From an uncultured Clostridia bacterium (GTDB lineage: Bacteria > Bacillota > Clostridia > Oscillospirales > Acutalibacteraceae): a stretch of 64,000 bases of DNA. Positions 33,529 to 44,400 of the stretch are shown here, piece by piece. Every line of letters begins with the position of its first letter. Position 1 is the stretch's first letter. A model generated the notes under the pieces. It was given only the letters and a program-made list of their open reading frames with translations, made no database searches and was not told the DNA's origin. A program made the translations under genes and the position numbers. The stretch is taken from NCBI GenBank assembly GCA_937876205.1, contig CALEII010000034.1, positions 1 to 64,000 of the forward strand, written 5' to 3'.

Positions 33529-35187
33529 ATGAGATTTACGGCATTTATAACGGCAGTTATAGCATTTTTTACATTCTTGCTTTCTGCAACAGAAAACCTT
33601 TTCAATGGCATCAGCACGGCAGAAATAACGGTAGATGTTACCGAAACAGGTGCTGAAGTACCGAACATTGTTGATAATATCAATCTCTGGGATATGGGGA
33701 ATACCTTCATAGGTGCCGAGAGAAATGAAAAATACGATGTATTTGAATTTGTCAGGTATGTTCAGCTTATGCAGTGCACGGGCGGTACTGCTGACAGAGA
33801 TCTGTTTGTTGACCCATATGATACATCAACAATGACAGATTATAAGTTCGATAAGCTTATTGAAAATTGCAGAGGTATTGTTGAAATCGGTGCAAAGCCT
33901 CATCTCAAGCTCGGCGGTGTGCCCATTAAATTCACATCAGGCTATGAAATGGGTGGCTTTGATATGAATGTCTATCCTCCCGATGATTACCATGTATATT
34001 ATGCTTACATAAAGGCAATTGCACAGGCGTTGTGTGATGAATTCGGTGTTGACGAAGTGAGAACCTGGCGCTTCGGCTGTATGACAGAGTATGAAAATGA
34101 AGCTTGGTTCAAGGCAAAAAGCGGTGATCCTCAGGAATCGGCTGAGGCTTACTGCAAGCTTTATGACTATACCGTTCAGGCTCTTATTGATGTAATCGGT
34201 GAAGATGTTTTTGTGGGTGCTCACAGTATGACCGTAACCGAGGGGTTCTGGGACGAAGAAATCTTCATCCGTCATGTTGCAGAGGGTACAAACTATGCAA
34301 ACGGTAAAAAGGGTACAAGAATCTGCTTCCTTTCAGCCTCATTCTATGACAGCTGTCCCGGTAAATTCACAAAGGGCTATACTCTTCCCGAAACAATCGG
34401 ATATCTGAAAAATACAGCCGAAAAATACGGTCTTAATAATCTGATTTACGGTATTGACGAGGGCAGACTTCTCTGCGGTGTAACAAGAGGTGCAGACAGT
34501 GACGAGCTTCTCAACCGTACAACAGGCTACACATGGCAGGCAGCTTACGATGCAAGACTTTTCACTCAGGCAATCACTTCCGGTGCTGACTATTTTTCAT
34601 CCTGGAATTTCCTGACAAACGGTATTCTTGACGGTTACCCCATAATCAGCTACCACGTTGCCGAGAATATTGCAAAATTTGAGGGATGTAAAATCCTTTC
34701 TGCCGACACAAAAGAGCTAAAAACAGGCCTCAAGGTGGAAATAGGCAATCTTTGTGCCGTTGACGAAGAAACAGGCACAATCCGTGCGCTTGTTTACAAC
34801 TTCAAAAACAAACTTGACTATAAAGGTAAAGCTGACATTTCACTTACGATTCCTGCAGAGGACGGTAAAACATATAGGGTTACACAATACCTTGTAAACG
34901 ATGATTGCAATTTCTTTGACGAATGGCAGGAAGACAGAAGGACTTACGGTATCGGTGATGACTGCTTTGGCTGGTCACCCGACGATCCGATGCTTGATAA
35001 CTCAGTCACACTTGCTGACCCGGAAGCAAGAGAAATTTATACAACAAAGCTTCGTGATAAATACGAAGAGAATTCAGTGCTTATTCCCACTGAAGCTGAA
35101 GTTACAGCTGCTGAGGGAGTAATTACTCTTGATGTTATTCTTGAAGCGGGAAATGTTGTTTTCTATGAGATAACAGAGTGTCCCTGA
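33529..35187 (+). CDS. GH39-like (clan GH-A) glycosidase with N-terminal anchor
   Basis: The 552-aa protein has an N-terminal hydrophobic segment (FTAFITAVIAFFTFLLSA) acting as signal or anchor. A TIM barrel resembling GH39 beta-xylosidases/alpha-L-iduronidases follows: WRFGCMTEYENEAWF offers Glu187 or Glu189 as acid/base in the strand-4 position, and LIYGIDEGRLL offers Glu311 as the strand-7 nucleophile. A C-terminal beta-sandwich with AEDGKTYRVTQYLV follows. The usual N-E-P around the acid/base is replaced by T-E-Y-E-N, so family assignment is provisional. Ribosome site ATCGGAGGAAT. It shares an operon with an esterase that starts 31 bases after its stop, a pairing common in xylan or acetylated-glycan use. 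Confidence 0.75.
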   Translation: MRFTAFITAVIAFFTFLLSATENLFNGISTAEITVDVTETGAEVPNIVDNINLWDMGNTFIGAERNEKYDVFEFVRYVQLMQCTGGTADRDLFVDPYDTSTMTDYKFDKLIENCRGIVEIGAKPHLKLGGVPIKFTSGYEMGGFDMNVYPPDDYHVYYAYIKAIAQALCDEFGVDEVRTWRFGCMTEYENEAWFKAKSGDPQESAEAYCKLYDYTVQALIDVIGEDVFVGAHSMTVTEGFWDEEIFIRHVAEGTNYANGKKGTRICFLSASFYDSCPGKFTKGYTLPETIGYLKNTAEKYGLNNLIYGIDEGRLLCGVTRGADSDELLNRTTGYTWQAAYDARLFTQAITSGADYFSSWNFLTNGILDGYPIISYHVAENIAKFEGCKILSADTKELKTGLKVEIGNLCAVDEETGTIRALVYNFKNKLDYKGKADISLTIPAEDGKTYRVTQYLVNDDCNFFDEWQEDRRTYGIGDDCFGWSPDDPMLDNSVTLADPEAREIYTTKLRDKYEENSVLIPTEAEVTAAEGVITLDVILEAGNVVFYEITECP

Positions 35188-35218
35188 AAAACAGAAGAAA
35201 CGGAAAAAGAGGTTGTTT

Positions 35219-36049
35219 ATGAAACACGAGAGATTAGAACTCAGAGATTATTTTGAATTTATAGGTGAAGACGGAAAAAATCCTTCACTTGATATTTATC
35301 TGCCTTATAATATGGCAGAAATGAACCGTCAGGATATAAAAAGACCTTGTATGATTATCTGTCCCGGTGGCGGATACGGTATGTGCTCTGAAAGAGAGTC
35401 TGAGCCAATTGCTCTGCATCTTCTGCCTGAAGGATTCAATGTTTTTGTGCTTAAATATTCAGTTGATCCTTATCGCTTTCCGTCACAGATAAGAGAGGTT
35501 GCCGCAGCTGTAGAACTGATTTATGAAAAAGCTGATGAATGGAACTGTGACACTTCAAAAATTGCGATTATGGGTTTTTCTGCAGGCGGACATCTTGCTG
35601 CACACTACTCAACAATGTTTGATTGTAAAGAGGTCAGAGAGGTGTTTCCCGATAGTAAATGTGTCAATGCTTCAGTGCTTTGTTATCCTGTTATTTCTGC
35701 AGATTTCCACAAGACACATCAGGGAAGCTTCTTCAATCTTCTCGGTCACGCACCGGATAAAGAGCAGGAAGAGTATTTCTCCTGTGAAAAACATGTCACT
35801 CCCTCTACACCTCCCGCATTTATCTGGCACACTGCAGAAGACGGATGTGTACCTGTTGCCAACAGTATCATCTATGCAAAGGCCCTGACAGATAACAAGG
35901 TTCCTGTTGAGCTTCATATTTATCCTTTCGGAGGTCACGGACTTTCAACCTGCGATAAACACACCTGCGACGGAATGACTGAGATAATCGAATACAATCA
36001 CATATGGCTTGATTCGATGAAAAAGTGGCTCAGAATAATATTCAGATAA
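35219..36049 (+). CDS. Alpha/beta hydrolase, BD-FAE/acetyl esterase-like
   Basis: A 276-aa esterase with the HGGG-like oxyanion motif CPGGGYGMCSERES, the nucleophile elbow GFSAGG (Ser121), the catalytic Asp in HTAEDGCVPVANS, and the catalytic His in PFGGHGLS. It belongs to the group including bifunctional feruloyl/acetyl-xylan esterases and small-molecule carboxylesterases. No signal peptide. The ATG at 35219 sits 7 bases after AAAGAGG; a TTG two codons earlier is less likely. It follows the GH39-like gene and would remove acyl groups that block that enzyme. A terminator follows. Confidence 0.87.
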   Translation: MKHERLELRDYFEFIGEDGKNPSLDIYLPYNMAEMNRQDIKRPCMIICPGGGYGMCSERESEPIALHLLPEGFNVFVLKYSVDPYRFPSQIREVAAAVELIYEKADEWNCDTSKIAIMGFSAGGHLAAHYSTMFDCKEVREVFPDSKCVNASVLCYPVISADFHKTHQGSFFNLLGHAPDKEQEEYFSCEKHVTPSTPPAFIWHTAEDGCVPVANSIIYAKALTDNKVPVELHIYPFGGHGLSTCDKHTCDGMTEIIEYNHIWLDSMKKWLRIIFR

Positions 36050-36051
36050 TT

Positions 36052-36095
36052 AAAAAAGACAGTCTTCCTCTGATACGGTAGACTGTCATTTTTTG
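36052..36095 (+). terminator. Rho-independent terminator after the esterase gene
   Basis: AAAAAAGACAGTCT and AGACTGTCATTTTTT pair around a 15-base loop. It may also work for the convergent minus-strand PHP gene ending at 36160. Confidence 0.75.
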
Positions 36096-36159
36096 TGAAA
36101 AATCGGAATTTGCAGAACTGTTTGGTTAAACATTCTGACAAATTATGTTTTTTTCCGGA

Positions 36160-37506
36160 TTAAAATTTAAAGTATTTTTCTCTCTGTTTTTTCATTCTGC
36201 CGCTTATAAAGCGGAGTGTTTCTTCTGCATTTTTGTCACCGCAGACATAGTCTTTCATAAGCCTGCCTTCCTCGAAGCAGAGGTCATCGTGAAGAGGGAA
36301 GAATTCACGAAGCAGGAATGTTGCATATCTTACGAATCTCATTTCACCCACAGCACGAAGCTCCTTGCTGATTGAATCAACAGCAACAGAGTAGAAATCT
36401 TTGATTGAATCAACGATGTCTTTGCGTGTGTTTTCTTTTGCGAAAACAATTGTTGAAGCAACAAGTGCGCCCTCATTGTGAACGCAGGAATGACTGTCTG
36501 TACTGCCGACAATAGGGTATTTTCTGCCCTTTGCCCGGTCTTCATAATATCTTATTGTCTGCCATCCGTTCTGCTCAAAATATCTTTCACCGCCAAGCAC
36601 TTCAAATGCGTCAAACGGCTGTGTTGCCATCATATATTCCGTAAGTGTTTCAGGCACCTGCAGAACATTCTGAAGCCAGTATGGGTGCGCAAAAATACCC
36701 AGACCGTCAGCATTTCTGATGTGATTGAATATCCAAACACAGGAAGCATAAGTGAATTTTTCTATACCGTCAGGTATATTGAGCGTTTCAATAAGCTCAT
36801 TTACCTGATTTTTGTATTCTTCAACAGAGATTATATCGGGGCAGTTGCCGTTAATTGATCGCAGGTCCTTGCCGTCTCCCACATCCATATGGTGATCACC
36901 CGGCATAAGAGCATTGACACTGTATTTTCCGCCGAAATTGACAATGTGAATATCGTTCCCTTCAAGATGCACTTCTTCGCCTGTAACAAGGTTGTATTCT
37001 ATAGGAACATCTTTGTAGGCATTGATTGCTTCAAGTGACGGATAGTAGCTGTCGTGGTCTGTGATAGCAAGAAAGTCATAACCGTATTTTCTGTACTGTG
37101 CGGCAACAATTGCAGGTGCCTGTCTGCCGTCTGAACGGCAGGTATGCATATGCAGGTCACCACGGAAGGGGTACCTGCCCACCAGGTCATCGAGAAGGGA
37201 ATAGACAGACAGTCTTACCACTTTTTTGCCATCTTTTAATATGTCAATATAATGCTCCTGTTCATCCTTGTATGTATGAGTGAATCTCAGACATCCGTCT
37301 GCGCAGGGGGAAGCAGTGTATTCTTTCAGATTGTTTCTTTCGGGGTATCGCTGTGAATTACCTTCATTGAATGCTCTCACCTGAATTGTGTATTCACCCG
37401 AAAAAGCAACGTGAAGACCGAGAGGCTTTATAGTAACTTCAATTTCTTTTCCGCAGGGGAATACCTTCGGAAAAATATCATAATTTGTCAGTTCGTATTT
37501 TATCAT
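36160..37506 (-). CDS. PHP-domain metallohydrolase (CehA/McbA-like)
   Basis: The 448-aa protein combines an N-terminal beta-sandwich (about 1-115) with a PHP (polymerase and histidinol phosphatase-like) domain. The metal-binding motifs are RGDLHMHTCRSDG, AITDHDSYY, FAHPYWLQ and VGSTDSHSC. This is the CehA/McbA arrangement, a phosphoesterase or carbamate/amide hydrolase group of broad unknown specificity. There is no signal peptide. AAGGAG lies upstream of the ATG at 37506. It is cotranscribed with the glycerophosphodiesterase gene 51 bases upstream, which suggests phosphodiester breakdown. Confidence 0.85.
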   Translation of the reverse strand: MIKYELTNYDIFPKVFPCGKEIEVTIKPLGLHVAFSGEYTIQVRAFNEGNSQRYPERNNLKEYTASPCADGCLRFTHTYKDEQEHYIDILKDGKKVVRLSVYSLLDDLVGRYPFRGDLHMHTCRSDGRQAPAIVAAQYRKYGYDFLAITDHDSYYPSLEAINAYKDVPIEYNLVTGEEVHLEGNDIHIVNFGGKYSVNALMPGDHHMDVGDGKDLRSINGNCPDIISVEEYKNQVNELIETLNIPDGIEKFTYASCVWIFNHIRNADGLGIFAHPYWLQNVLQVPETLTEYMMATQPFDAFEVLGGERYFEQNGWQTIRYYEDRAKGRKYPIVGSTDSHSCVHNEGALVASTIVFAKENTRKDIVDSIKDFYSVAVDSISKELRAVGEMRFVRYATFLLREFFPLHDDLCFEEGRLMKDYVCGDKNAEETLRFISGRMKKQREKYFKF

Positions 37507-37558
37507 ATCTTAAACTCCTTATTCTGAAAAATATGCCTGTTGATAAATATTATCAGTG

Positions 37559-38212
37559 TCACTTGTTGAGCAACTCAATAATGTCTGTGGGGAAAAGAGT
37601 CGTAATATTGTCAGGCCTGTGTGTGATGATTTTTTCTGCTTCATTTATGTCATTGATTGTCCACACGGAGACCTTCAGATTGTGTTTACGGAAAACCTCA
37701 CATAACCTCACAGAAGAGCCGTCTTTATGAAGATTTATACCAACGGCACCACAGTCTTTTACCTTGGTCACCAGTTCTTCAAGATAAGCATCCGTCTGTT
37801 CGGATTCAGGGCTTACAGAAAGGTTTAAGTAATAGGGTATTTCCGGACTGTCGTTTCTGACACTTTCCACAAACTTCTCGAAAACTCCTGTATAAAAGAC
37901 TCTGTGCAGCAGGTTGTGTTTTTCTGCAAGAGACTGAACACTTCTCAGGTTGTCTGTGCATTTTATATCAAGATTTACTTTGAGTTTATCAAAAGCTTTT
38001 ACAACAGAAAATGCTTCATCAAGAGAGACTTCATCGCCTGCAGGCTCATCGTGAGACAGAACAGGATGCTTGTTATCGTCAAAACGGATATCAAATTCAA
38101 CAACATCTGCGCCTGAAGCAGCACCTGTTTTTATTGATTCAATGGAATTCTGAATTGTGTTTTCACACCCTGTATGAGCTGTAATCATAAAATCGGAGCG
38201 ATAATTTTTCAT
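37559..38212 (-). CDS. Glycerophosphodiester phosphodiesterase family protein
   Basis: A 217-aa TIM-barrel GDPD-type protein. It has the N-terminal ITAHTGCENTIQNSIES, in which the usual HRG...PENT is shortened to HTG-CENT, then EFDIRFDDNKHPVLSHDEP with the metal-binding Glu, Asp and catalytic His. INLHKDGSSV and the C-terminal VSVWTINDINEAE are also typical. The changed HRG (Arg to Thr) and shortened loop may alter specificity; an intact Glu-Asp-His set argues for activity. The ATG at 38212 follows GGTGGTGA, and the promoter at 38233-38261 would start the transcript near 38226, excluding the ATG at 38227. Confidence 0.85.
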   Translation of the reverse strand: MKNYRSDFMITAHTGCENTIQNSIESIKTGAASGADVVEFDIRFDDNKHPVLSHDEPAGDEVSLDEAFSVVKAFDKLKVNLDIKCTDNLRSVQSLAEKHNLLHRVFYTGVFEKFVESVRNDSPEIPYYLNLSVSPESEQTDAYLEELVTKVKDCGAVGINLHKDGSSVRLCEVFRKHNLKVSVWTINDINEAEKIITHRPDNITTLFPTDIIELLNK

Positions 38213-38232
38213 AGTAATCACCACCATTTCTG

Positions 38233-38261
38233 ATTTTATCAGACACAGTTCTTTATGTCAA
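38233..38261 (-). promoter_or_regulatory. Sigma-70-type promoter for the glycerophosphodiesterase/PHP operon
   Basis: On the minus strand a perfect TTGACA, 17 bases, then TAAAAT. The remaining 38262-38388 is AT-rich without other features. Confidence 0.85.
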
Positions 38262-38388
38262 TAATTTATATTTCTCTGAATATGCTTTTCTTTTACTAAT
38301 TTGGAAAGAATATGGATTGTTTTGTCATATTGTACAGAAATGTCGCCTATGTTTGTTGAAATGTTTACATATATATTTCTTTTGTCGC

Positions 38389-38416
38389 TTGCTTTATTTT
38401 TTTAATATGCTATAAT
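38389..38416 (+). promoter_or_regulatory. Extended -10 promoter for the giant surface protein gene
   Basis: TTGCTT (38389-38394), a 16-base spacer, and TGC-TATAAT (TATAAT at 38411-38416), an extended -10. It lies 37 bases before the ATG at 38454. Confidence 0.8.
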
Positions 38417-38453
38417 AAAATAAATAAATTTATTTTTATTTAAGGTGAGTATT

Positions 38454-41400
38454 ATGAAGACACAAAACTGCTTTAAAAAATCCTTGTCTTTAATTATGAT
38501 ATTTGTTATGCTTCTGACTATGTTGCCGTCCGGAACGCTGACCTCTTTTGCAAAAGCTGCTGATGCTTATGCAACAGTTTTTTCAGCATCTGACTTTCAG
38601 GCAGATACATGCTATACAAATCTTACAAATATGATGAATGCTGCCATCGCAGACGGAATAACAGCAACTCCCGATGCTTTTCTGTTCGGCGGTGACTACA
38701 CAGCCGACTCCGAGGACCCGGAAATTCAGGTTCCCAAAGTAACTGAAACAGTTCAGTCTGTTTATGAAGGCTATGACGAGAGCAATCTTATTTATGTTCA
38801 GGGTAATCATGACTCTGCAGACAGTGCTCTGACACCTACAGGGTTTTATGAGTTTGATGATTTTGTTGTTTACTCAATAAACGAAGATGATTTTAAGACA
38901 GGTCAGGCAGACAGGGACGGCTACGATGCCACTGTTCAGGCTTTAGCAGCGAATGTTGAAGCAAAGCTTGAAAATCTTGCTGCGACAGGTGATATACGCC
39001 CTGTTTTTGTTATTACACATGTTCCTCTTCATCACTCGTCAAGAGGCACCTATGGTGATAACCTTTATTCAAGATATCTTTTTGAAGTTCTTAATGAATA
39101 CGGTAAAGAGCTTGATATTATCTTCCTTTTCGGTCATAACCACTCAAGCACATACGATGATTATATCGGCGGTGCTGTCAACTATATCGCAAAAGACGAG
39201 AATATAAGAATTCCCGTTCCCGATACTGCTCAGAGGGGTGCAAGCGGCTATACAAACGAGACGCTTACGTTTACCTATATGAACTGCGGCTATGTCGGTT
39301 ACTCAAGCAACTCAAACAGTTCTACTTCAACAAACACACTTACAATGGGTGCATTTGAGATTTGCCCCGCAACAATTGAAATTTCAAGATACACAACATC
39401 AGGTCTTTATACAACAGAGAAAATTGAAAGAGTCAATCCTCTCACAACTGACCCGTATGTAAGGCTTAACGGTGATTCCGAGGGCAAACAGGGTGAGAGT
39501 GAGGTTATTTACGGTACTGTTGCAAATATCGAAGGCGCAACCTACTCATGGACTGTCAGTGATGATTCAATAATTACAGTTCTGCCCGCAGGCAAAAATG
39601 CTCAGCTGATATACAGGGCAGAAGGCACAACAGATATTACTCTTACTGTTACAGCAGCTGACGGTAGTGTTTATTCTGACACAAAGACAATTACCGTTTC
39701 ACCTGCTTATACAACAGAAACAATTGTCACTCCGGGTGAAACATATACCGTATATGAGCTGGTTGAGACAATAACTGTAGGTAAGAATTATGTTATCGCA
39801 TCAGCCGGTTCGGCAGACAATACATATGCGATTTCAACAAGCACAGGAACACGTGTTCTCAACGGTGCATCTGTTACGGTAAAAAATGCAAATGAAAAAA
39901 GTAATGCAATTCATATAGAAGACCCTGCAAATACTGCAGTTTGGACTGTTTCAGACGGATATTTGTTAAAAAACGGCAGTTCGTACATTGCTGAAACCCA
40001 TACAGGTAATACTAAGAAGCCAAAAGATTTAGGTCTTACTCTCAGTGAGTCAACAGACGCAGCTGCGAAGTGGTCTTTCAGCAATAATAAACTTACCAAT
40101 TCAAATCTTTCAAGCTATAAAATTGCATTGAGCGGCTCGGCTTATACAATTGATACAAGCGGAACTGATTTATATTTTTATCAGGAAACAACCTACACAA
40201 AAGAAGGTTCAACAAGCACAGTCACCACGCCTGATGAATACAACCCCGTTGTTTCACTTAAAAAAGACGGCTCTGATGTTAACGGAATGAAGCTTAAATT
40301 CTATGAAGCAACATACGGTGACACAATAATGCTTGACGGTTCATTCACAGGTTTTACAACAAACAGTGAGAATGTCAATGTTACCTGGTCAAGCACTGAT
40401 ACATCTGTGGCAACAGTTGAAAACGGTCTTGTCACATTTGCAGGCAGCGGTGAAGCAACAATCAATTATGTTGTAACAGACGGAGAAACAACAGTTGCAA
40501 AGTCTGTCAATATTCTTGTCAGCCGCAGTGCCAGACCTGTTGATGTTTATACGCTCACAGACGAGTTTATTGCAGGTAAATCATATATCATTGCAAATAT
40601 CAATACTTCAGGCTCAGCAGCAGCTGTAGGCAATCCCTCATTCAATACAAATGCAAATAACTATGATATGCGAATGACTGCGTGTCCTGTTACGGTAGAA
40701 GACAGAGACGGTGTGTTGTCCATTGTCAACAGCGATGATAACATAGTCTGGTCCGCAGTTTCTGATTCAGCAGGTAACGTATATCTTGTCAATGAAAAAA
40801 CAGGAGAATACCTTTACGCTGAAAAAGCTGCAGACGGCGCACTTGACCTTGGTGTTACAGCCGATAATTCAAGAGTCGGAACAATTTGGACTATGAATTC
40901 AGCAGGTAAAATTGTTGCAGACACAGATTACGGTGTTGAATACAGTAGTGATGTCAATTACCGTGCAGCAGCCGAATCAAGTCTTGACGAGCAGTATCTT
41001 TATGAAAAAACTGTTACAGAGCCCTTTGTTACACTTAAACAAAACAGTGTTTCTGTTGATAAAACAGAACATATTGTTTATTCAGTAACCGACAAAACAA
41101 ACTTAACACTTAAAGGTACTTATTCTAACTTCGGAGAATATATAACAGTTCAATGGATATCATCTGACGAAAATGTTGCAACAGTTGAAAACGGAGTCGT
41201 ATCCTTCAAGGGTGTCAGCGGAACGGTAGATATTACATATCTTGTTACCGATACACTCGGAAATTCAGCTTCGGCAACAGTTACATATTTACCCACTGTT
41301 ATGTCTGAGCCGATGCGAGTATTTAAGATTACAGATACAATTGAAGCCGGTAAGTCATATGTTGTTGTTTCATCAGATTCGATAGGTGCCGCTTCTGTTA

Positions 41401-44400
41401 TGTCAGGCGTACACTATGACAGCAATAATCTAAAAAAAGAGTATGTTGTTATTCAGCCTGACACTGCTGACAATACTGTTTATGTCGAAATACCTTTTGA
41501 AGCAACAGAGAGAGTATGGATTGCTGAAGAAAGCGGTACGGACGGACATTTTTATTTTAAAAATGAAGGAGATTCCACTTATCTCTGGGCAGGTGCTGAT
41601 GCAGGCTCTGTATCAACTGCTGCTGACCTTACTGCAAATTCTGCTCAGCTGTATGAATGGAAATACAGTAGTACGGGACTTCAGAATGCGGAAACATTTG
41701 ATGTTACTGATGATTCGGGAAATGTTACAGCAGGATATTCGGGTATAAGACTCAGTGGTAACGGCTATTTCAGACTCAGTGACGGCTCAACAGGTGAAGT
41801 ATCCAATGTATATATTTATGAAGAAACTCAGCTTATTCCTTATGTTCACATCAGATCGCAGTATGTGAATGTTGAAAACACAACTATGGTTCGTAATTCG
41901 GTTTGTCCGTTCCAGACTGAAACACTGATGCCAAAGCCTGTTCATTTTATCAATTCTTCATATGTGGAGTATGAGTGGTCTTCAAGCAATCCCGATGTTG
42001 CAGCAATTGACAACAACGGAGTTGTTACATATACAGGCAATCCCGGTACGGTTGAATTTACTGTTACGGCAAAATCACTTATACCCGATTCTGACGGAAA
42101 ATATGCAACTGCAACCTCAACTACAACAATTGAAGTGCATTCACAGGATATTTCTGTTTCTGATATATTCACTTTGACAAATTCATTCGTAGCCGGAGAG
42201 TTTTATGTGTTTTCACCTTCAAATACTGCAGGCGAATCCGTAATTATGTCTGATACAGCAGTTATTGCAAGTGATGAATACCGTCTTAAGGGCGCAAACT
42301 GTATTATTACAAAATCAACCGCAGGTACTCAGATATTGAATAGTGTTGACAGTAATATTTGGGAGTGTATAGAAAGTGAAACTGAAGGATATTATTACTT
42401 CAGAAATGTAGAAACAGGAGAATACCTTGCTTTTGTTGCCGATACATCATACAGCCCATACAGAAGAGTTACAACAACTGCAACTCTTGATGAATATCCG
42501 GCTGATTCTTATCTTTTCGGTTATGATGTGAACTCACTGCATATGCTGTACTCAAAACAGTCAGTTGAATATCAGTCAGGCAATAAACCGAATTCACTTA
42601 TTGTCAATTCTTCCAATGAGTTCCGTCTGTCAGGTGGCTCAACCTCAAAGGTTATGTATATATACCAGAGAGCTTCTGCTGACGACTATAGCCCTGAGCT
42701 GCAGATAAGAGTGTCTTCATTCCGTGGTACTGACGATATTACAAATGTGCTTCAGAACAGATATAACATAAAAAAAGGCGACACAGAGCAGCTTCTGAGA
42801 TACACTTTGAATTATGCTGATATTGAGAATACAGTATGGTCAGTGTCTGATGAAAGCATTGCAACAATCGATGAAAACGGCTTGCTTACATATACAGGCA
42901 GAAACGGTTTCGTCACGGTTACTCTTACAGTCACGGGAACAGATATTGAAGGTAATCCTGTTACTCAGACTGTAAAAACAACAATCAATGCTTCAACTGA
43001 AGATTATGAGGAGCCAACAGAGGATTATCCTCAGTATCCGCACGAAGGTTCAGTTCGTATTAACAAAACAGCTTCTAATAATGCCGCAGGGTATAACTTC
43101 CAGACATCAGGTGTTACAGAAGTTGAGCTTTCCGTTACAGGTGTTCCTCTTCCTCAGTCAGTTGATGTTGTTATTGTTTTTGACCATTCATCCAGTATGA
43201 ATGACGGTGACAGACTTGAGAATGCAATTGCTGACACAAGAGATTTTGCAATGCAGATTGTAAATACAAATATCAATAACCGTGTTGCTATTGTTACATT
43301 TGACCGTTACAGAAATAATTTTGACGGCATTACAGACACTACACCCGACTACACAACAGCAACATCCAGCACAGAAGACAAAATCGTTACCGGTGACGGT
43401 ACTGCTGAGGGTGCGTTTATGTCAGCTGATTCATCAGAAGAGCTCGTTGCTCAGATAGACTCTCTTGCATACAACAACACCGCAGGTACAAACTACGACT
43501 TCGGTCTTCAGACTTGTTATGATATTCTTGAAGCATCAAAAGATGACCCTGATGCCAATAAAATGCAGTATGTTGTATTTATGTCTGACGGTGAGCCTTT
43601 TGTGTTCAACAGAGTTCACGTTGAGTACGGTACCGGTGACCCTGACGGCGTATATGAAGCTTGGCTGCGTGGTGATGAAACACACTCCGTTCTTCAGTCC
43701 TACATTGCAGACGCGGAAACATATCCTGCAGCACAGTATTTTAACACTGACGGTGAAAACTGGTTTGCAGCAGCTCTGAAAGCACCTTCCGGTACTACTG
43801 TTGACGGAATGCCTGATCTTGACTATTATGACGGCTATCATAGCGGTCTGGGTGCAACAATGTTCACAATCGGTTATGATGCAGGTACTCCCGGTTCACT
43901 TACAAGTGATATCCTGACAACAATGGCAAGTAATGAGGATTATTTCTATTATGCAGAGGGTAATCTTCAGCAGGCTTATGACTCAATTCTTGATACAATT
44001 GTTTATGCTGCAAACAATGCTGTTGTAACCGATAAAATGGGTGAAAACTTCAATCTTCAGTTTGCACCTGAATTTACTCTTGACAACGGAATGGCAACAA
44101 TTACTCTTGATCCTGCTCCGTTTATTGAGATCGGCTCATGGACACTTAACAGTGACGGTACAAGAAATGAGTATACCGTTCACGAAACAATTACTTTTAA
44201 TACAAATTCAAACGGTGTTCTTACTGAGGCTTATTCAACTCTTGTTAACGGCAATATTTATGATGCCGCATCAAGTAAGATAATAGGTAAATATGTTACA
44301 TATGATATTCTGAATGAGACCTTTGAATGGCGTATAGGTGATATCACAAGAGATGAAATCACTCTCAGATATTATGCTTATCTTGAAGGCTCTGCAGAAG

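Noticed and set aside
39750..42990. CRISPR or short tandem repeat array
   Set aside because: The repeats are protein-level, about 800 bases long and diverged at DNA level.
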